A DNA stretch of 64,000 nt from Roseomonas sp. (GTDB lineage Bacteria; Pseudomonadota; Alphaproteobacteria; Acetobacterales; Acetobacteraceae), in NCBI GenBank assembly GCA_031180725.1, contig JAPSLO010000003.1, positions 214,548 through 278,547 of the forward strand, written 5' to 3'. The notes under the pieces are model-generated. The model saw only the letters and a program-made list of their open reading frames with translations, was not told the origin of the DNA and ran no database searches. How positions within the stretch are numbered: position 1 is the first letter of the stretch; each line of letters opens with the position of its first letter. Of this stretch, positions 56,014 through 64,000 are shown piece after piece. The position numbers and the translations under genes are program-made.

Positions 56014-56997
56014 ATGACTTTGGACGAAGCCGCTGCTGAGCGCCTGGCGCGGATCGCGTTGGACCATGTCGGCCAGGAGTGGCCGCAGAAGCTGGACCAG
56101 GTGCTGGAAGGCCCGCAGGACCTGCTGCGCCCCGCCGTGCTGCATCCCGTTTTCCACGGCAGCTTCGACTGGCATTCCTGCGTGCACGCGCATTGGATGC
56201 TGGCCAGGCTGTTGAACCGCTTCCCTTCCCTGCCCTGCGCGGCCAGGATCGCCGCACGCTTCGATCATGCCTTCACGGCGGAGAAGGTGGCAGCGGAGCG
56301 CGCCTTCCTGGCTCGCCCGCTCGCCCGCGGTTTCGAGCGGCCCTATGGCTGGGCCTGGCTGCTGAAGCTCCATGTGGAACTGCCCGACCCCTGGGCCACG
56401 GTGCTGGCGCCGCTGGCGGGCGATTTCGCCGAGCGATTCGCCGCACACCTGCCGAAGGCGGATTATCCGGTGCGGCATGGCGTGCATTCCAACACCGCCT
56501 TTGCGCTGACCCTGGCCGCGGACTGGGCGGAGCGGCACGATCCGGCGCTGCTGGAACTGCTGCGTGCCACGGCGCGGCGCTGGTACGGCGCGGACGCCGA
56601 CGCGCAGGCCTGGGAGCCATCCGGCGAGGACTTCCTCTCCCCCGTGCTGGCGGAAGCCGCCTGCATGGCCCGGCTGCTGCCGGTGCCTGAGTTCCCTGCC
56701 TGGCGCGACCGCTTCCTGCCGCGGCTGGCCACGGGCGAACCCGCCACGCTGTTCCGGCCGGCCCGCGTCTCCGACCGCAGCGACGGGCGGATCGTGCATC
56801 TGGACGGGGTGAACCTGTCCCGCGCCTGGTGCTGGCGCATCCTGGCTGCAGGCTTCGCAGCCGCCGATCCGCGCCGTGCCCTGGCCGAGGACGCGGCGGC
56901 ACGACACCTGGCGGCATCCGTGGAGCATGTGGACGGGCACTACATGGGCTCGCACTGGCTGGCGAGCTTCGCGGTGCTGGCGCTGGACGGAAGCTGA
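56014..56997 (+). CDS. DUF2891 family protein
   Basis: 327 residues from ATG at 56014, with GGGAG upstream; the frame is open further back but without family signal. Conserved motifs HPVFHGSFDWHSCVHAHWM (residues about 45-63), RPYGWAWLL, HGVHSNTAFAL, EPSGEDFLSP and HYMGSHWLASFAV give an alpha-rich fold resembling a six-hairpin glycosidase-like scaffold. Function is not known. Confidence 0.85.
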   Translation: MTLDEAAAERLARIALDHVGQEWPQKLDQVLEGPQDLLRPAVLHPVFHGSFDWHSCVHAHWMLARLLNRFPSLPCAARIAARFDHAFTAEKVAAERAFLARPLARGFERPYGWAWLLKLHVELPDPWATVLAPLAGDFAERFAAHLPKADYPVRHGVHSNTAFALTLAADWAERHDPALLELLRATARRWYGADADAQAWEPSGEDFLSPVLAEAACMARLLPVPEFPAWRDRFLPRLATGEPATLFRPARVSDRSDGRIVHLDGVNLSRAWCWRILAAGFAAADPRRALAEDAAARHLAASVEHVDGHYMGSHWLASFAVLALDGS

Positions 56998-57206
56998 GCC
57001 GTGGCGGCCATTTTGACCTGGGCTCATCTTCCAAGCGGTTGGAAGGCCGCAGTCCCACAAGGGCGGCGATAGGGCAACGTCAGGGTGCTTGTTCGCGGAG
57101 GGCGCGCATCCGGACTCGGAAAAGTCGCCACTGGGCTGGCCACACTTAGGGCCGGCGGCTTGCGGCAAGATGACGTTCCGGGACCCCATTCCCATCTTCA
57201 GCAGGC

Positions 57207-58274
57207 ATGATCGGCACCGCCGCCCCGCCTCTCCTCGACATCCGGCGCATCTACTTCGAACCGGCAGCAGCAGATCTCGCGCGCGGCCGCGAAATCCTGG
57301 CGCGCTTTCCGGCCTCGGAACGCATTCCGATTGAATCCCACTGGCGCATCCCGGAGCTGCGCGAGAGCGATCCGAGCGATTTCCTGCGCCCCAAGCGAGA
57401 AACGCTGGTGCTCGGTGTGAAGAAGGGCATGACGTTCCGGCCAAACGGCCGCAGCGCGGACTTCATCGCGCCCTCCACCTCGAACGGCTGCGCTATGGCC
57501 TGCGCCTACTGCTACGTCGCGCGCCGCAAGGGCCACGCCAACCCCATCACGGTCTTCGCCAATATCGAGGAGATCGCCGCGGCCACGGCCCGCCATGCGG
57601 CGCGGCTTGGTCCGAAGCCAGGACCGAACCAGGTCGACCCCGATGCGTGGGTGTATGATCTCGGCGAGAACGGCGACCTTTCGGTGGATGCCACCATCTC
57701 CGACAATGTGCGCGACCTCGTCGCACTGTTCCGCAGGCTGCCCAATGCCAAGGGCAGCTTCGCGACGAAGTGGGTGGCCCCCGCACTGCTTGATTACGAG
57801 CCACAGGGGCGCACCCGCATACGCATGTCGCTGATGCCGCCTGCGATGGCGAAGTTGCTGGACGTGCGTACCGCCCCGGTTGCCGCTCGGGTCGCCGCCA
57901 TACCGGAGCTGCACCGTGCCGGCTACGAGGTGCATCTGAACTTCTCCCCCGTGGTGCTGCGCGAGGGCTGGGAGGTGGAATGGGGCGCATTATTCGAGGA
58001 GCTGGACGAGACCCTGCCGCAGCCCGTGAAGGATCAGCTCGCTGCCGAGGTCATCATGCTCACCCACAATTCCGATCTGCACGAGGTGAACCTCGCCTGG
58101 CACCCGAAGGCGGAGGAGCTTCTCTGGCGGCCGGATATTCAGGAAGACAAGCGGAGCGAGTCCGGCGCGGTGAACCTGCGTTACCGCACGGGCTGGAAAG
58201 GCAAGTGGCTCAGGCGCTTTCTCGACCTGCTCGCCACCCACATGCCCTACTGCCGGGTGCGCTACGCCTTTTGA
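57207..58274 (+). CDS. SPL-family radical SAM protein (spore photoproduct lyase-like)
   Basis: 355 residues. The 4Fe-4S motif is CX3CX2C (Cys95, Cys99, Cys102) in NGCAMACAYCYV, followed by a TIM-barrel-like fold (MSLMPPA, HLNFSPVVLREGWE). This is the variant cluster spacing of spore photoproduct lyase and its relatives. The organism is not a spore former, so the role is not repair of spore DNA; it may repair or modify another UV lesion or molecule. No flanking gene explains it. Confidence 0.85.
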   Translation: MIGTAAPPLLDIRRIYFEPAAADLARGREILARFPASERIPIESHWRIPELRESDPSDFLRPKRETLVLGVKKGMTFRPNGRSADFIAPSTSNGCAMACAYCYVARRKGHANPITVFANIEEIAAATARHAARLGPKPGPNQVDPDAWVYDLGENGDLSVDATISDNVRDLVALFRRLPNAKGSFATKWVAPALLDYEPQGRTRIRMSLMPPAMAKLLDVRTAPVAARVAAIPELHRAGYEVHLNFSPVVLREGWEVEWGALFEELDETLPQPVKDQLAAEVIMLTHNSDLHEVNLAWHPKAEELLWRPDIQEDKRSESGAVNLRYRTGWKGKWLRRFLDLLATHMPYCRVRYAF

Positions 58275-58373
58275 CAGGCCAACCCGCCAGCCTTGGGGCA
58301 CCAGCGGAGGCCGGCCCGCCCGCGGCAACTGCCTTCCCGGGCACGAGTTGAGGCTCGATCCCAGGAGAGCCCC

Positions 58374-59420
58374 ATGCCCCGCCTCCGCCTGAAGCCGCTT
58401 TCGCGGCAGACCATCGTCATCACAGGTGCAACCTCCGGCATCGGGCTGGCCACCGCCCGCATGGCCTCCGAGCGTGGCGCGGCCGTGGTCCTCGCGGCCC
58501 GCAACGAGGACGCGCTGCGACGACTGACGGAGGAGATCCGCGGCCGCGGCAGGCGGGCCGAGTACCAGGTCGCCGACGTCGCCGACCCGGCGCAGGTGGA
58601 TGCGATCGCGACCAAGGCCATCGAGGCCTTCGGCGGGTTCGATTCCTGGGTCAATGATGCGGGAGTCTTCATCTACGGCCGAATGGAGGACGTCTCCCTC
58701 GAGGACCAGCGACGCCTATTCGACGTCAGCTACTGGGGTGTCGTCCACGGCACGCTTGCCGCCGCCCGGCACCTCCGGCACCGGGGTGGGGCGATCGTCA
58801 ACCTCGGAAGCGTACTGGGCGACCGGGCCATCGCGCTGCAGGGCCCCTACTGCGCGGCCAAGGCCGCGGTGAAGAATGCCACGGACGCGTTCCGGATGGA
58901 GTTCGAGGGCGAGGGATTCCCCATCTCGGTCACGCTTATCAAGCCAGGACCGATCGACACCCCGTTCATGGAACACGCACGCAACGCAATGGGGACCAGG
59001 GGCACCCGGAACCCGCCCCCCTCCTACCACCCCCGCGTTGCCGCGCGCGCCATCCTGCACGCCTGCGAGACACCGGTGCGCGACCTCTACATCGGGACCG
59101 CGGGTTGGCTGACCAGCCTGGGTGGCGCGCTCGCACCTCGGCTAACCGACTACGCGATGGAGGCGCTGGCCAAGACAACGCAGACGAGCAACGATCCCGG
59201 CCGAGCGGAACGGCGCGACAATCTGTACGAGCCGAAGGAGGATCTCTCCGAGCGGAGCAGCCTGGCCGGACCGCCACCGCGCGGCAGGAGCCTGCTGTTG
59301 GACGCCCAGATGAATCCCGGAAAGGCGGCGGCGGTAATGGTGGGCCTTGTGGCAGCGTTCGGTGCGGTGGCGGCCAGTACCTTGGCCAGCACCTCTCGCC
59401 TCGGACCTGGCCGCCGATAA
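58374..59420 (+). CDS. SDR-family oxidoreductase with C-terminal membrane tail
   Basis: 348 residues from ATG at 58374 with AGGAGAG upstream. Rossmann glycines TGATSGIG, NDAG, and catalytic Tyr-X3-Lys in YCAAKAAV define a classical short-chain dehydrogenase. After residue 270 a polar linker leads to a hydrophobic stretch (AAAVMVGLVAAFGAVAAST), so it may be bound to the membrane. NAD(P) and substrate unknown. Confidence 0.9.
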   Translation: MPRLRLKPLSRQTIVITGATSGIGLATARMASERGAAVVLAARNEDALRRLTEEIRGRGRRAEYQVADVADPAQVDAIATKAIEAFGGFDSWVNDAGVFIYGRMEDVSLEDQRRLFDVSYWGVVHGTLAAARHLRHRGGAIVNLGSVLGDRAIALQGPYCAAKAAVKNATDAFRMEFEGEGFPISVTLIKPGPIDTPFMEHARNAMGTRGTRNPPPSYHPRVAARAILHACETPVRDLYIGTAGWLTSLGGALAPRLTDYAMEALAKTTQTSNDPGRAERRDNLYEPKEDLSERSSLAGPPPRGRSLLLDAQMNPGKAAAVMVGLVAAFGAVAASTLASTSRLGPGRR

Positions 59421-59575
59421 GCCGCCCGCCGACGCGGTTCTCCCCGGCATGTCGCGGGCGATGGCCTGTCCGTATGCGTAGGCCCCGCGCTGGATGGTCC
59501 CGCTCAGGCGGGCCCGCCCTGCCTCTGCAGGTACGCCGCCAGCATGACCTGGCAACAACGCCGACAGGGCGGCGG

Positions 59576-59652
59576 TGGCGCGCCCGGAGGGATTCGAACC
59601 CCCGACCTACGGAGTAGAAATCCGATGCTCTATCCAGCTGAGCTACGGGCGC
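59576..59652 (-). tRNA. tRNA-Arg (anticodon UCU)
   Basis: Minus strand: acceptor GCGCCCG pairs with CGGGCGC, discriminator G and encoded CCA at 59578-59576. D-arm GCTCAGCTGGATAGAGC, anticodon loop TTTCTAC with anticodon TCT, T-arm GGTTCGAATCC. Length 77 bases. The downstream NDUFS4-like gene lies on the same strand. Confidence 0.97.
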
Positions 59653-59685
59653 CCGGCCTTGGCTTACCGCCGGCCGGGCCGAGGC

Positions 59686-60006
59686 TCAATGCGTCCAGTT
59701 CTCCGCCCGGCCGAAGCGGAAGTTGTCGGCATAGGATTTGGGCTTGATCTCGGCCCGGGCCGGCGGCGCGGCCTCCATCTCATACGGGATGCCATGTGCC
59801 TCGGCATAAGCAATAGCGGCCTCGGCGCTGGGGAAGGCCAGGCGGATCTGGGCCTGCGTGTCGCCAGAGCCGAACCAGCCGGTCAGCGGATCGATGCGCT
59901 TCGGCTCGGCCGGCTCGTATTGCAGGACCCAGTCATGCGTCCGGGCCCGGCCCGACTGCATGGCGGATTTTGGGGTGCGGTAGATGCGGGCCTTCTGGGA
60001 GGACAT
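59686..60006 (-). CDS. complex I accessory subunit, NDUFS4-like
   Basis: 106 residues. Matches the ETC complex I subunit family (NDUFS4/18 kDa) with [45 protein letters not shown] and [11 protein letters not shown]. Alphaproteobacteria and mitochondria share it as a supernumerary subunit of NADH:ubiquinone oxidoreductase. The nuo genes themselves are elsewhere. Confidence 0.92.
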   Translation of the reverse strand: MSSQKARIYRTPKSAMQSGRARTHDWVLQYEPAEPKRIDPLTGWFGSGDTQAQIRLAFPSAEAAIAYAEAHGIPYEMEAAPPARAEIKPKSYADNFRFGRAENWTH

Positions 60007-60091
60007 GGCGCGCGCGGGATCCTCTGGCTGAAGGCCCGGCTTCTACCAGCCGTGACCTCGCGATCCAAGGCGCCCCGGCCGACGGCGGCGG

Positions 60092-61072
60092 TCAGCCGTA
60101 GGTCCGGCGCCACCAGGCGACGAAATGGCCCAGCCCCTCGCGCAGGGGGGTGTGCGGGCGCCAGCCGAAATCGCGTTCCATGGCCGAGACATCGGCGAAG
60201 GTGCCCGGCACGTCGCCCGGCTGCGGCGGCTCCAGCTGCCGGATCGCCCTGACGCCGAGGAATTCCTCCAGCAGCGCCACCAGGGTCAGCAACTCCTCCG
60301 GCTGACTGTTGCCGATGTTGTAGATGCGGTGCGTCGCCGCCGGGGGCGCATGGTCCAGCACCGCGACAATGCCGGCGACGATGTCGTCCACATAGGTGAA
60401 GTCGCGCTGCGCCTGGCCCCAGTTGAACAGCCGGATCGGCTGGCCCTTCAGCATGGCTTCCGTGAACAGCCAGTAGGCCATGTCCGGCCGGCCCCAGGGG
60501 CCATAGACGGTGAAGAAGCGCAGCCCTGTCAGCGGCAGGCCGTAGAGGCTGGCATAGCTGGCCGACATCAGCTCCCCTGCCCCCTTGGTCGCAGCATAGA
60601 GCGAGGCCGGCTGGGTCGTGCGGTCATCCTCGCGGAAGGGGCCGGAGCTGCGCGCGCCATAGACCGAGCTGGTGGAGGCATAGACCATGTGCCGGATTCG
60701 CCCGCCGGCGCGGCGCGCCGCTTCCAGCACCGCCAGGTGCCCCACCACATTGGCGGCGGTATAGGCGAAGGGGTTGACCAGAGAGTAGCGCACGCCCGCC
60801 TGCGCCCCGAGATGGACGATGCGGTCCATTCCCGTCTCCCGCTCCACCAGCGCCAGCACCGCGTCCTTGTCGGACAGGTCGAACTTCTCAAAGCGGAAGC
60901 GGTCACCGCCAGGGCCTTCGGCGATCCATCGCAGCCGGGCCTGCTTGAGCGCCGGGTCGTAGTAGTCGTTCAGGTTGTCCAGCCCGACCACGCTCTCACC
61001 GCGCGCCAGAAGGCTGCGGGTGAGATGGGCGCCGATGAAGCCGGCCGCGCCGGTGACGAGGATCGTGCCCAT
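60092..61072 (-). CDS. UDP-glucuronate 4-epimerase-like NAD-dependent epimerase
   Basis: 326 residues from ATG at 61072; the frame is open upstream without family signal. Rossmann VTGAAGFIGAHL, GLDNLNDYYDP, catalytic YAATKGAGE and TVYGPWGRPDMA fit the CapI/LspL-type UDP-glucuronate 4-epimerases. It would use the product of the divergent UDP-glucose dehydrogenase to make UDP-galacturonate for surface polysaccharide. Confidence 0.88.
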   Translation of the reverse strand: MGTILVTGAAGFIGAHLTRSLLARGESVVGLDNLNDYYDPALKQARLRWIAEGPGGDRFRFEKFDLSDKDAVLALVERETGMDRIVHLGAQAGVRYSLVNPFAYTAANVVGHLAVLEAARRAGGRIRHMVYASTSSVYGARSSGPFREDDRTTQPASLYAATKGAGELMSASYASLYGLPLTGLRFFTVYGPWGRPDMAYWLFTEAMLKGQPIRLFNWGQAQRDFTYVDDIVAGIVAVLDHAPPAATHRIYNIGNSQPEELLTLVALLEEFLGVRAIRQLEPPQPGDVPGTFADVSAMERDFGWRPHTPLREGLGHFVAWWRRTYG

Positions 61073-61382
61073 GCTCAGCGTCCCCGGCGGCACCAAGTGA
61101 CCGGCATACCCCCTCGCCCGGGCCCGGGTGCGTCTGGGTGCAGGACAAGAGCGCAGTGATGCGAGGTTAGCATGGCGTTGGCGGCAGGATAGCGCCCTGG
61201 TCGCCTTACGCCCATCCCAGGCCATCCCACCCACCGGGGCGTGTCCGGGCCGTCAGCTTGCCAGCGCCCGGGGCAGAGGCTACGCCGCAACGAGCGGCCA
61301 TGTCAGGGATGGCGGCGGCGCCATGGCGGGCTTCCGCTCACGCCCTGGCCAGCGCGCCACGATCGCCGAGGGGAGACGCGTC
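61073..61382. other. 310-base divergent promoter region of the UDP-sugar pair
   Basis: It contains no gene. Shared control of epimerase and dehydrogenase is likely. GAGGGGAG before the GTG of the dehydrogenase is the only clear ribosome site. Confidence 0.45.
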
Positions 61383-62687
61383 GTGCGGATTGCAATCATC
61401 GGTGCCGGCTATGTCGGGCTGGTGTCGGGCGCCTGCTTCGCGGAGTTCGGCACGGATGTCGTGGCGGTGGACAGCGATGCGGCGAAGGTCGCCGCCCTGA
61501 CCGCGGGTCAGATCCCGATCTACGAACCCGGGCTGGATCGGCTGGTGGCGGACAATGTCGCCGAAGGCCGGCTGCATTTCACGACCGACATCGCCGCAGC
61601 CGTGAAGGGCGCCGAAGCCGTGTTCCTGGCGGTCGGTACGCCTTCCCGCCGCGGTGATGGCCATGCTGACCTCACCTATGTCTTCGCGGCCGCCGAGCAG
61701 GTCGCCCGGGCTGCCACCGCCCCCTTCGTGCTGGTCACCAAATCCACCGTGCCCGTCGGCACCGGCGCGCAGCTGAAGGAACTGGTGCGGCGCGTGCGGC
61801 CGGAGCTGGAGATCCACATCGCCTCCAACCCGGAATTCCTGCGCGAGGGCAGCGCGATCGGCGACTTCATGCGGCCCGACCGCGTGGTGATCGGCGCTGA
61901 CAGCGACCGCGCCTTCGCCGTGCTGCGCCGGCTCTACCGGCCGCTCTACCTGATCGAGACGCCAATCGTCGCGACCTCCATCGCGACGGCAGAGCTGATC
62001 AAATACGCGGCCAATGCCTTCCTGGCGATGAAGGTCACCTTTATCAACCAGGTGGCCGATCTCTGTGAGCGCGTCGGCGCGGATGTGCACGACGTGGCGC
62101 GCGGCATGGGGCTGGATGGGCGCATCGGGCGCAAATTCCTGCATCCTGGCCCAGGCTATGGCGGATCCTGCTTCCCGAAGGACACACTGGCGCTGGCCCG
62201 CACAGCGCGGGAGGCGAATGCACCAATGACGCTGGTGGAGGCGACGATCGCCGCCAATGACGCGCGCAAGCTGGCTATGGCGGACCGCGTGATCGAGGCG
62301 TTGGGCCACCCAGGCGGCAAGGTGGTGGGCGTGCTGGGCTTGGCCTTCAAGCCGGAAACCGACGACATGCGCGACGCGCCGGCACTGGCGATCCTGCCGC
62401 GCCTGATCGAGGCCGGTTGCACGGTGCGCGCCTTCGACCCGGTGGCGATGGAGAATGCCCGCCGCCTGCTGCCGGCGGAAGTGAGCTATTGCGACAATGT
62501 CATGGCCGCTGCGACGGGTGCCGATGCGGTGGTGCTGCTGACCGAATGGAACGAGTTCCGCGCCCTGGCGCCGGCCAAGCTGAAAGCGGCCATGCGCGGC
62601 AAGGTAGTGCTGGACTGCCGCAACGCCTGGGACCCCGAAGCGATGCGCGAGGCCGGGCTGAGCTACCGCGGTATCGGGCGGCCGTAG
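61383..62687 (+). CDS. ugd: UDP-glucose 6-dehydrogenase
   Basis: 434 residues from GTG at 61383 with GAGGGGAG upstream. NAD motif IGAGYVGLVSG, SNPEFLREGSA, and catalytic cysteine in PGYGGSCFPKDT, with the C-terminal UDP-binding domain ending in LDCRNAWD. Oxidises UDP-glucose to UDP-glucuronate for capsule, lipid A decoration or exopolysaccharide. Divergent from the epimerase. Confidence 0.95.
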   Translation: MRIAIIGAGYVGLVSGACFAEFGTDVVAVDSDAAKVAALTAGQIPIYEPGLDRLVADNVAEGRLHFTTDIAAAVKGAEAVFLAVGTPSRRGDGHADLTYVFAAAEQVARAATAPFVLVTKSTVPVGTGAQLKELVRRVRPELEIHIASNPEFLREGSAIGDFMRPDRVVIGADSDRAFAVLRRLYRPLYLIETPIVATSIATAELIKYAANAFLAMKVTFINQVADLCERVGADVHDVARGMGLDGRIGRKFLHPGPGYGGSCFPKDTLALARTAREANAPMTLVEATIAANDARKLAMADRVIEALGHPGGKVVGVLGLAFKPETDDMRDAPALAILPRLIEAGCTVRAFDPVAMENARRLLPAEVSYCDNVMAAATGADAVVLLTEWNEFRALAPAKLKAAMRGKVVLDCRNAWDPEAMREAGLSYRGIGRP

Positions 62688-62711
62688 CGTTCCGCCGCCC
62701 CTGCCCTGCCG

Positions 62712-64000
62712 TCAGGACCAGTATCCCAGCGGCCCCTGCAGCAGCCACAGCGCGCCCATCCCGCCAACGGCATAGGCCAGCAGCACGGCCGTGCCGAGCT
62801 TCAGGAAGTCGGTGGCGCGGTAGTTGCCGGGCGACATCACCATCAGATGCGTCTGGTAGCCGAAAGGCATCAGGAAGGAGGCGGAGGCGCCGAAGGCCGC
62901 CGCCAGCGCGGCCGCTTCTGGTTCCAAGCCCGTCAGCGTGGCGAATTGCAGCGCCACCGGCAGTGCCGTCAGTCCCGCCGCCACGTTCGAAAGCAATTCC
63001 GTCAGCACCCAGGCGAGCACGAAGATCGCCAGCAGCCCGCCAAGAGGCCCAGTGATGCCCAGCCCATCAGCGATGCCACGCGCGACGACGGAATCCAGCC
63101 CAGTGCGCGTCACGATGGTAGCGAGGATCATGGAGCCCCACAGCGCCACCATTAGGTCGAAGGGGAACAGCGCCCTCACATCGCGGCCGCGCAGCAGTCC
63201 AAGCCCGAGCGCTGCCGCCACCAGCAGCAGCGTCAGCAGGCTGAAGTCGATCACGTCCACGATGGCGGCGAGGACGAAGGCGGCGAACAGCGCCGTCGCC
63301 ATCAGCGCCTCGCGGCGCGAGAGGGTGATGACAGGTGCGCCCTCGCGCAGGATCAGGTGGAAGTTCGAGCGGATCTCGTCATGCGCCAGGAAGTCGCTTC
63401 CGCCGGCTACCGCCAGCATGTCGCCGGGCTTCAGCTCCACATCGCCAAGCTTGCCGGAGATGCGTTCATGCCCGCGCCGGATGGCGAAGACCGAGGCGTC
63501 GAAGGTGGCGCGGAAGTTTGAATCCCGGAGCGTGCTGCCGATCAGCGAGGAGGTCTGCGTCACCACAGCCAGGTGCACCTCGATGCCCGGACGCCTGCGC
63601 ACCTCCTCCATCACATGCAGGCCCTGAATCAGCATCAGCTCATCGATATGGCTGACGTCGCCGACGAAGATCAGCACATCATCGTCCACGAGGATCTCGT
63701 TCGGGGAGGCCGGCGAGATGAGCCTTTCGCCGCGGATGATCTCCGCCACGTAGAAGTGGCTGAGATGGCGCAGATGGTTTTCCGCGATGGTGCGGCCGAC
63801 AAGCGGCGAGCCCGCGGGCACGCGGGCCTCCACATGGAACAGCTCCGGCGTGCTGGATGCGGCATCCGCGCCTGGCGAGGCCATCAGCCGAGGTGCCGCG
63901 ATCAGTAGCGCGACATAGACCGCCAGCGCCGCTGCCAGGCCCGGTAGGACGAAATCCGTGAAGCCGAGGGAAAGGCCCTGCCGTGCCGCCTGCCCCACGA
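62712..64000 (-). CDS. SLC13/DASS-type permease with RCK_C (TrkA_C) domains, 5' end outside window
   Basis: The visible 429 codons contain two TrkA_C/RCK_C domains (SPLVGRTIAENHLRH and SSLIGSTLRDSNFRA regions) followed by six or more hydrophobic helices and the permease motif LLSNVAAGLTALPVALQ ... FLMPFGYQTHLMVMSPG. This is the second half of a Na+/sulfate-type transporter (SLC13, YbhI/CitT class) with regulatory RCK_C inserts; the N-terminal helices lie beyond position 64000. Convergent with ugd. Confidence 0.85.
   Translation of the reverse strand, partial: VGQAARQGLSLGFTDFVLPGLAAALAVYVALLIAAPRLMASPGADAASSTPELFHVEARVPAGSPLVGRTIAENHLRHLSHFYVAEIIRGERLISPASPNEILVDDDVLIFVGDVSHIDELMLIQGLHVMEEVRRRPGIEVHLAVVTQTSSLIGSTLRDSNFRATFDASVFAIRRGHERISGKLGDVELKPGDMLAVAGGSDFLAHDEIRSNFHLILREGAPVITLSRREALMATALFAAFVLAAIVDVIDFSLLTLLLVAAALGLGLLRGRDVRALFPFDLMVALWGSMILATIVTRTGLDSVVARGIADGLGITGPLGGLLAIFVLAWVLTELLSNVAAGLTALPVALQFATLTGLEPEAAALAAAFGASASFLMPFGYQTHLMVMSPGNYRATDFLKLGTAVLLAYAVGGMGALWLLQGPLGYWS

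Overview
The window looks like chromosomal DNA of a GC-rich alphaproteobacterium. The best guess is an acetic-acid-bacterium relative of the Roseomonas type (Acetobacteraceae). This is inference from gene content and order: ispDF / dusB-ntrB-ntrC-ntrY-ntrX / hfq-hflX, recG / sdhE-mfd, rlpA-dacC-tmk-holB-metG-tatD, an NDUFS4-like complex I subunit, a NarE-type NtrX without GAFTGA, and frequent GTG/TTG starts. There is no integrase, insertion sequence, CRISPR array, toxin-antitoxin pair or rRNA. It is mostly a core housekeeping chromosome with a few accessory inserts.

Layout. 0-3.8 kb: a GT2-GtrA glycosyltransferase and a GT39/ArnT-like membrane glycosyltransferase in one operon, then the Tat-exported methionine sulfoxide reductase MsrP. 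3.9-10.7 kb (minus strand): an orphan sensor kinase and a five-gene Gld-like ABC system (ATPase, permease, GldG-like, DUF4340, NUDIX). 10.9-12.4 kb: an RTX/FG-GAP repeat protein carrying a recent 144-bp tandem expansion. 12.4-18.6 kb: recG (minus) divergent from sdhE-mfd (plus). 18.6-20.2 kb (minus): a DsbA-like oxidoreductase, a single-domain globin, a 48-residue membrane protein and tRNA-Ser. 20.3-28.3 kb (plus): a peptidoglycan and replication/translation string of mltB-like, rlpA, dacC-like, tmk, holB, metG, tatD and an MBL hydrolase. 28.6-33 kb: an exported alpha/beta hydrolase, a 60-residue membrane protein, mazG and a TIM-barrel isomerase broken by an in-frame TAG. 33-38.3 kb (minus): RTX protein, pirin, greB-like, inositol-monophosphatase family, hflX, hfq. 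38.4-47.5 kb (minus): HAD phosphatase, D-amino-acid aminotransferase, ntrX, ntrY, ntrC, ntrB, dusB. 47.6-51 kb: ispDF (plus) facing a large RTX protein (minus). 51.2-55.7 kb (minus): 1-Cys peroxiredoxin, cysK, cysE, enoyl-CoA hydratase, thiolase. 56-59.4 kb (plus): DUF2891 protein, SPL-family radical SAM protein, SDR oxidoreductase. 59.5-64 kb: tRNA-Arg, NDUFS4-like subunit, a UDP-sugar epimerase divergent from UDP-glucose dehydrogenase, and a truncated SLC13-type permease.

How the genes work together. Nitrogen regulation (NtrBC, NtrYX), RNA and ribosome regulation (Hfq, HflX, DusB) and isoprenoid synthesis (IspDF) form the central conserved block. Cell-envelope functions recur: lipid or polysaccharide glycosylation, UDP-glucuronate and UDP-galacturonate supply, peptidoglycan trimming, RTX surface or secreted proteins, and periplasmic methionine repair. 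The most unusual signals are an hflX with no ATG/GTG/TTG that would include its conserved first strand, the amber-split isomerase behind two inverted repeats, the Gld-like operon, and two small membrane proteins that gene finders may miss. I ran no computation or database search. All family calls are from reading the translated sequence.
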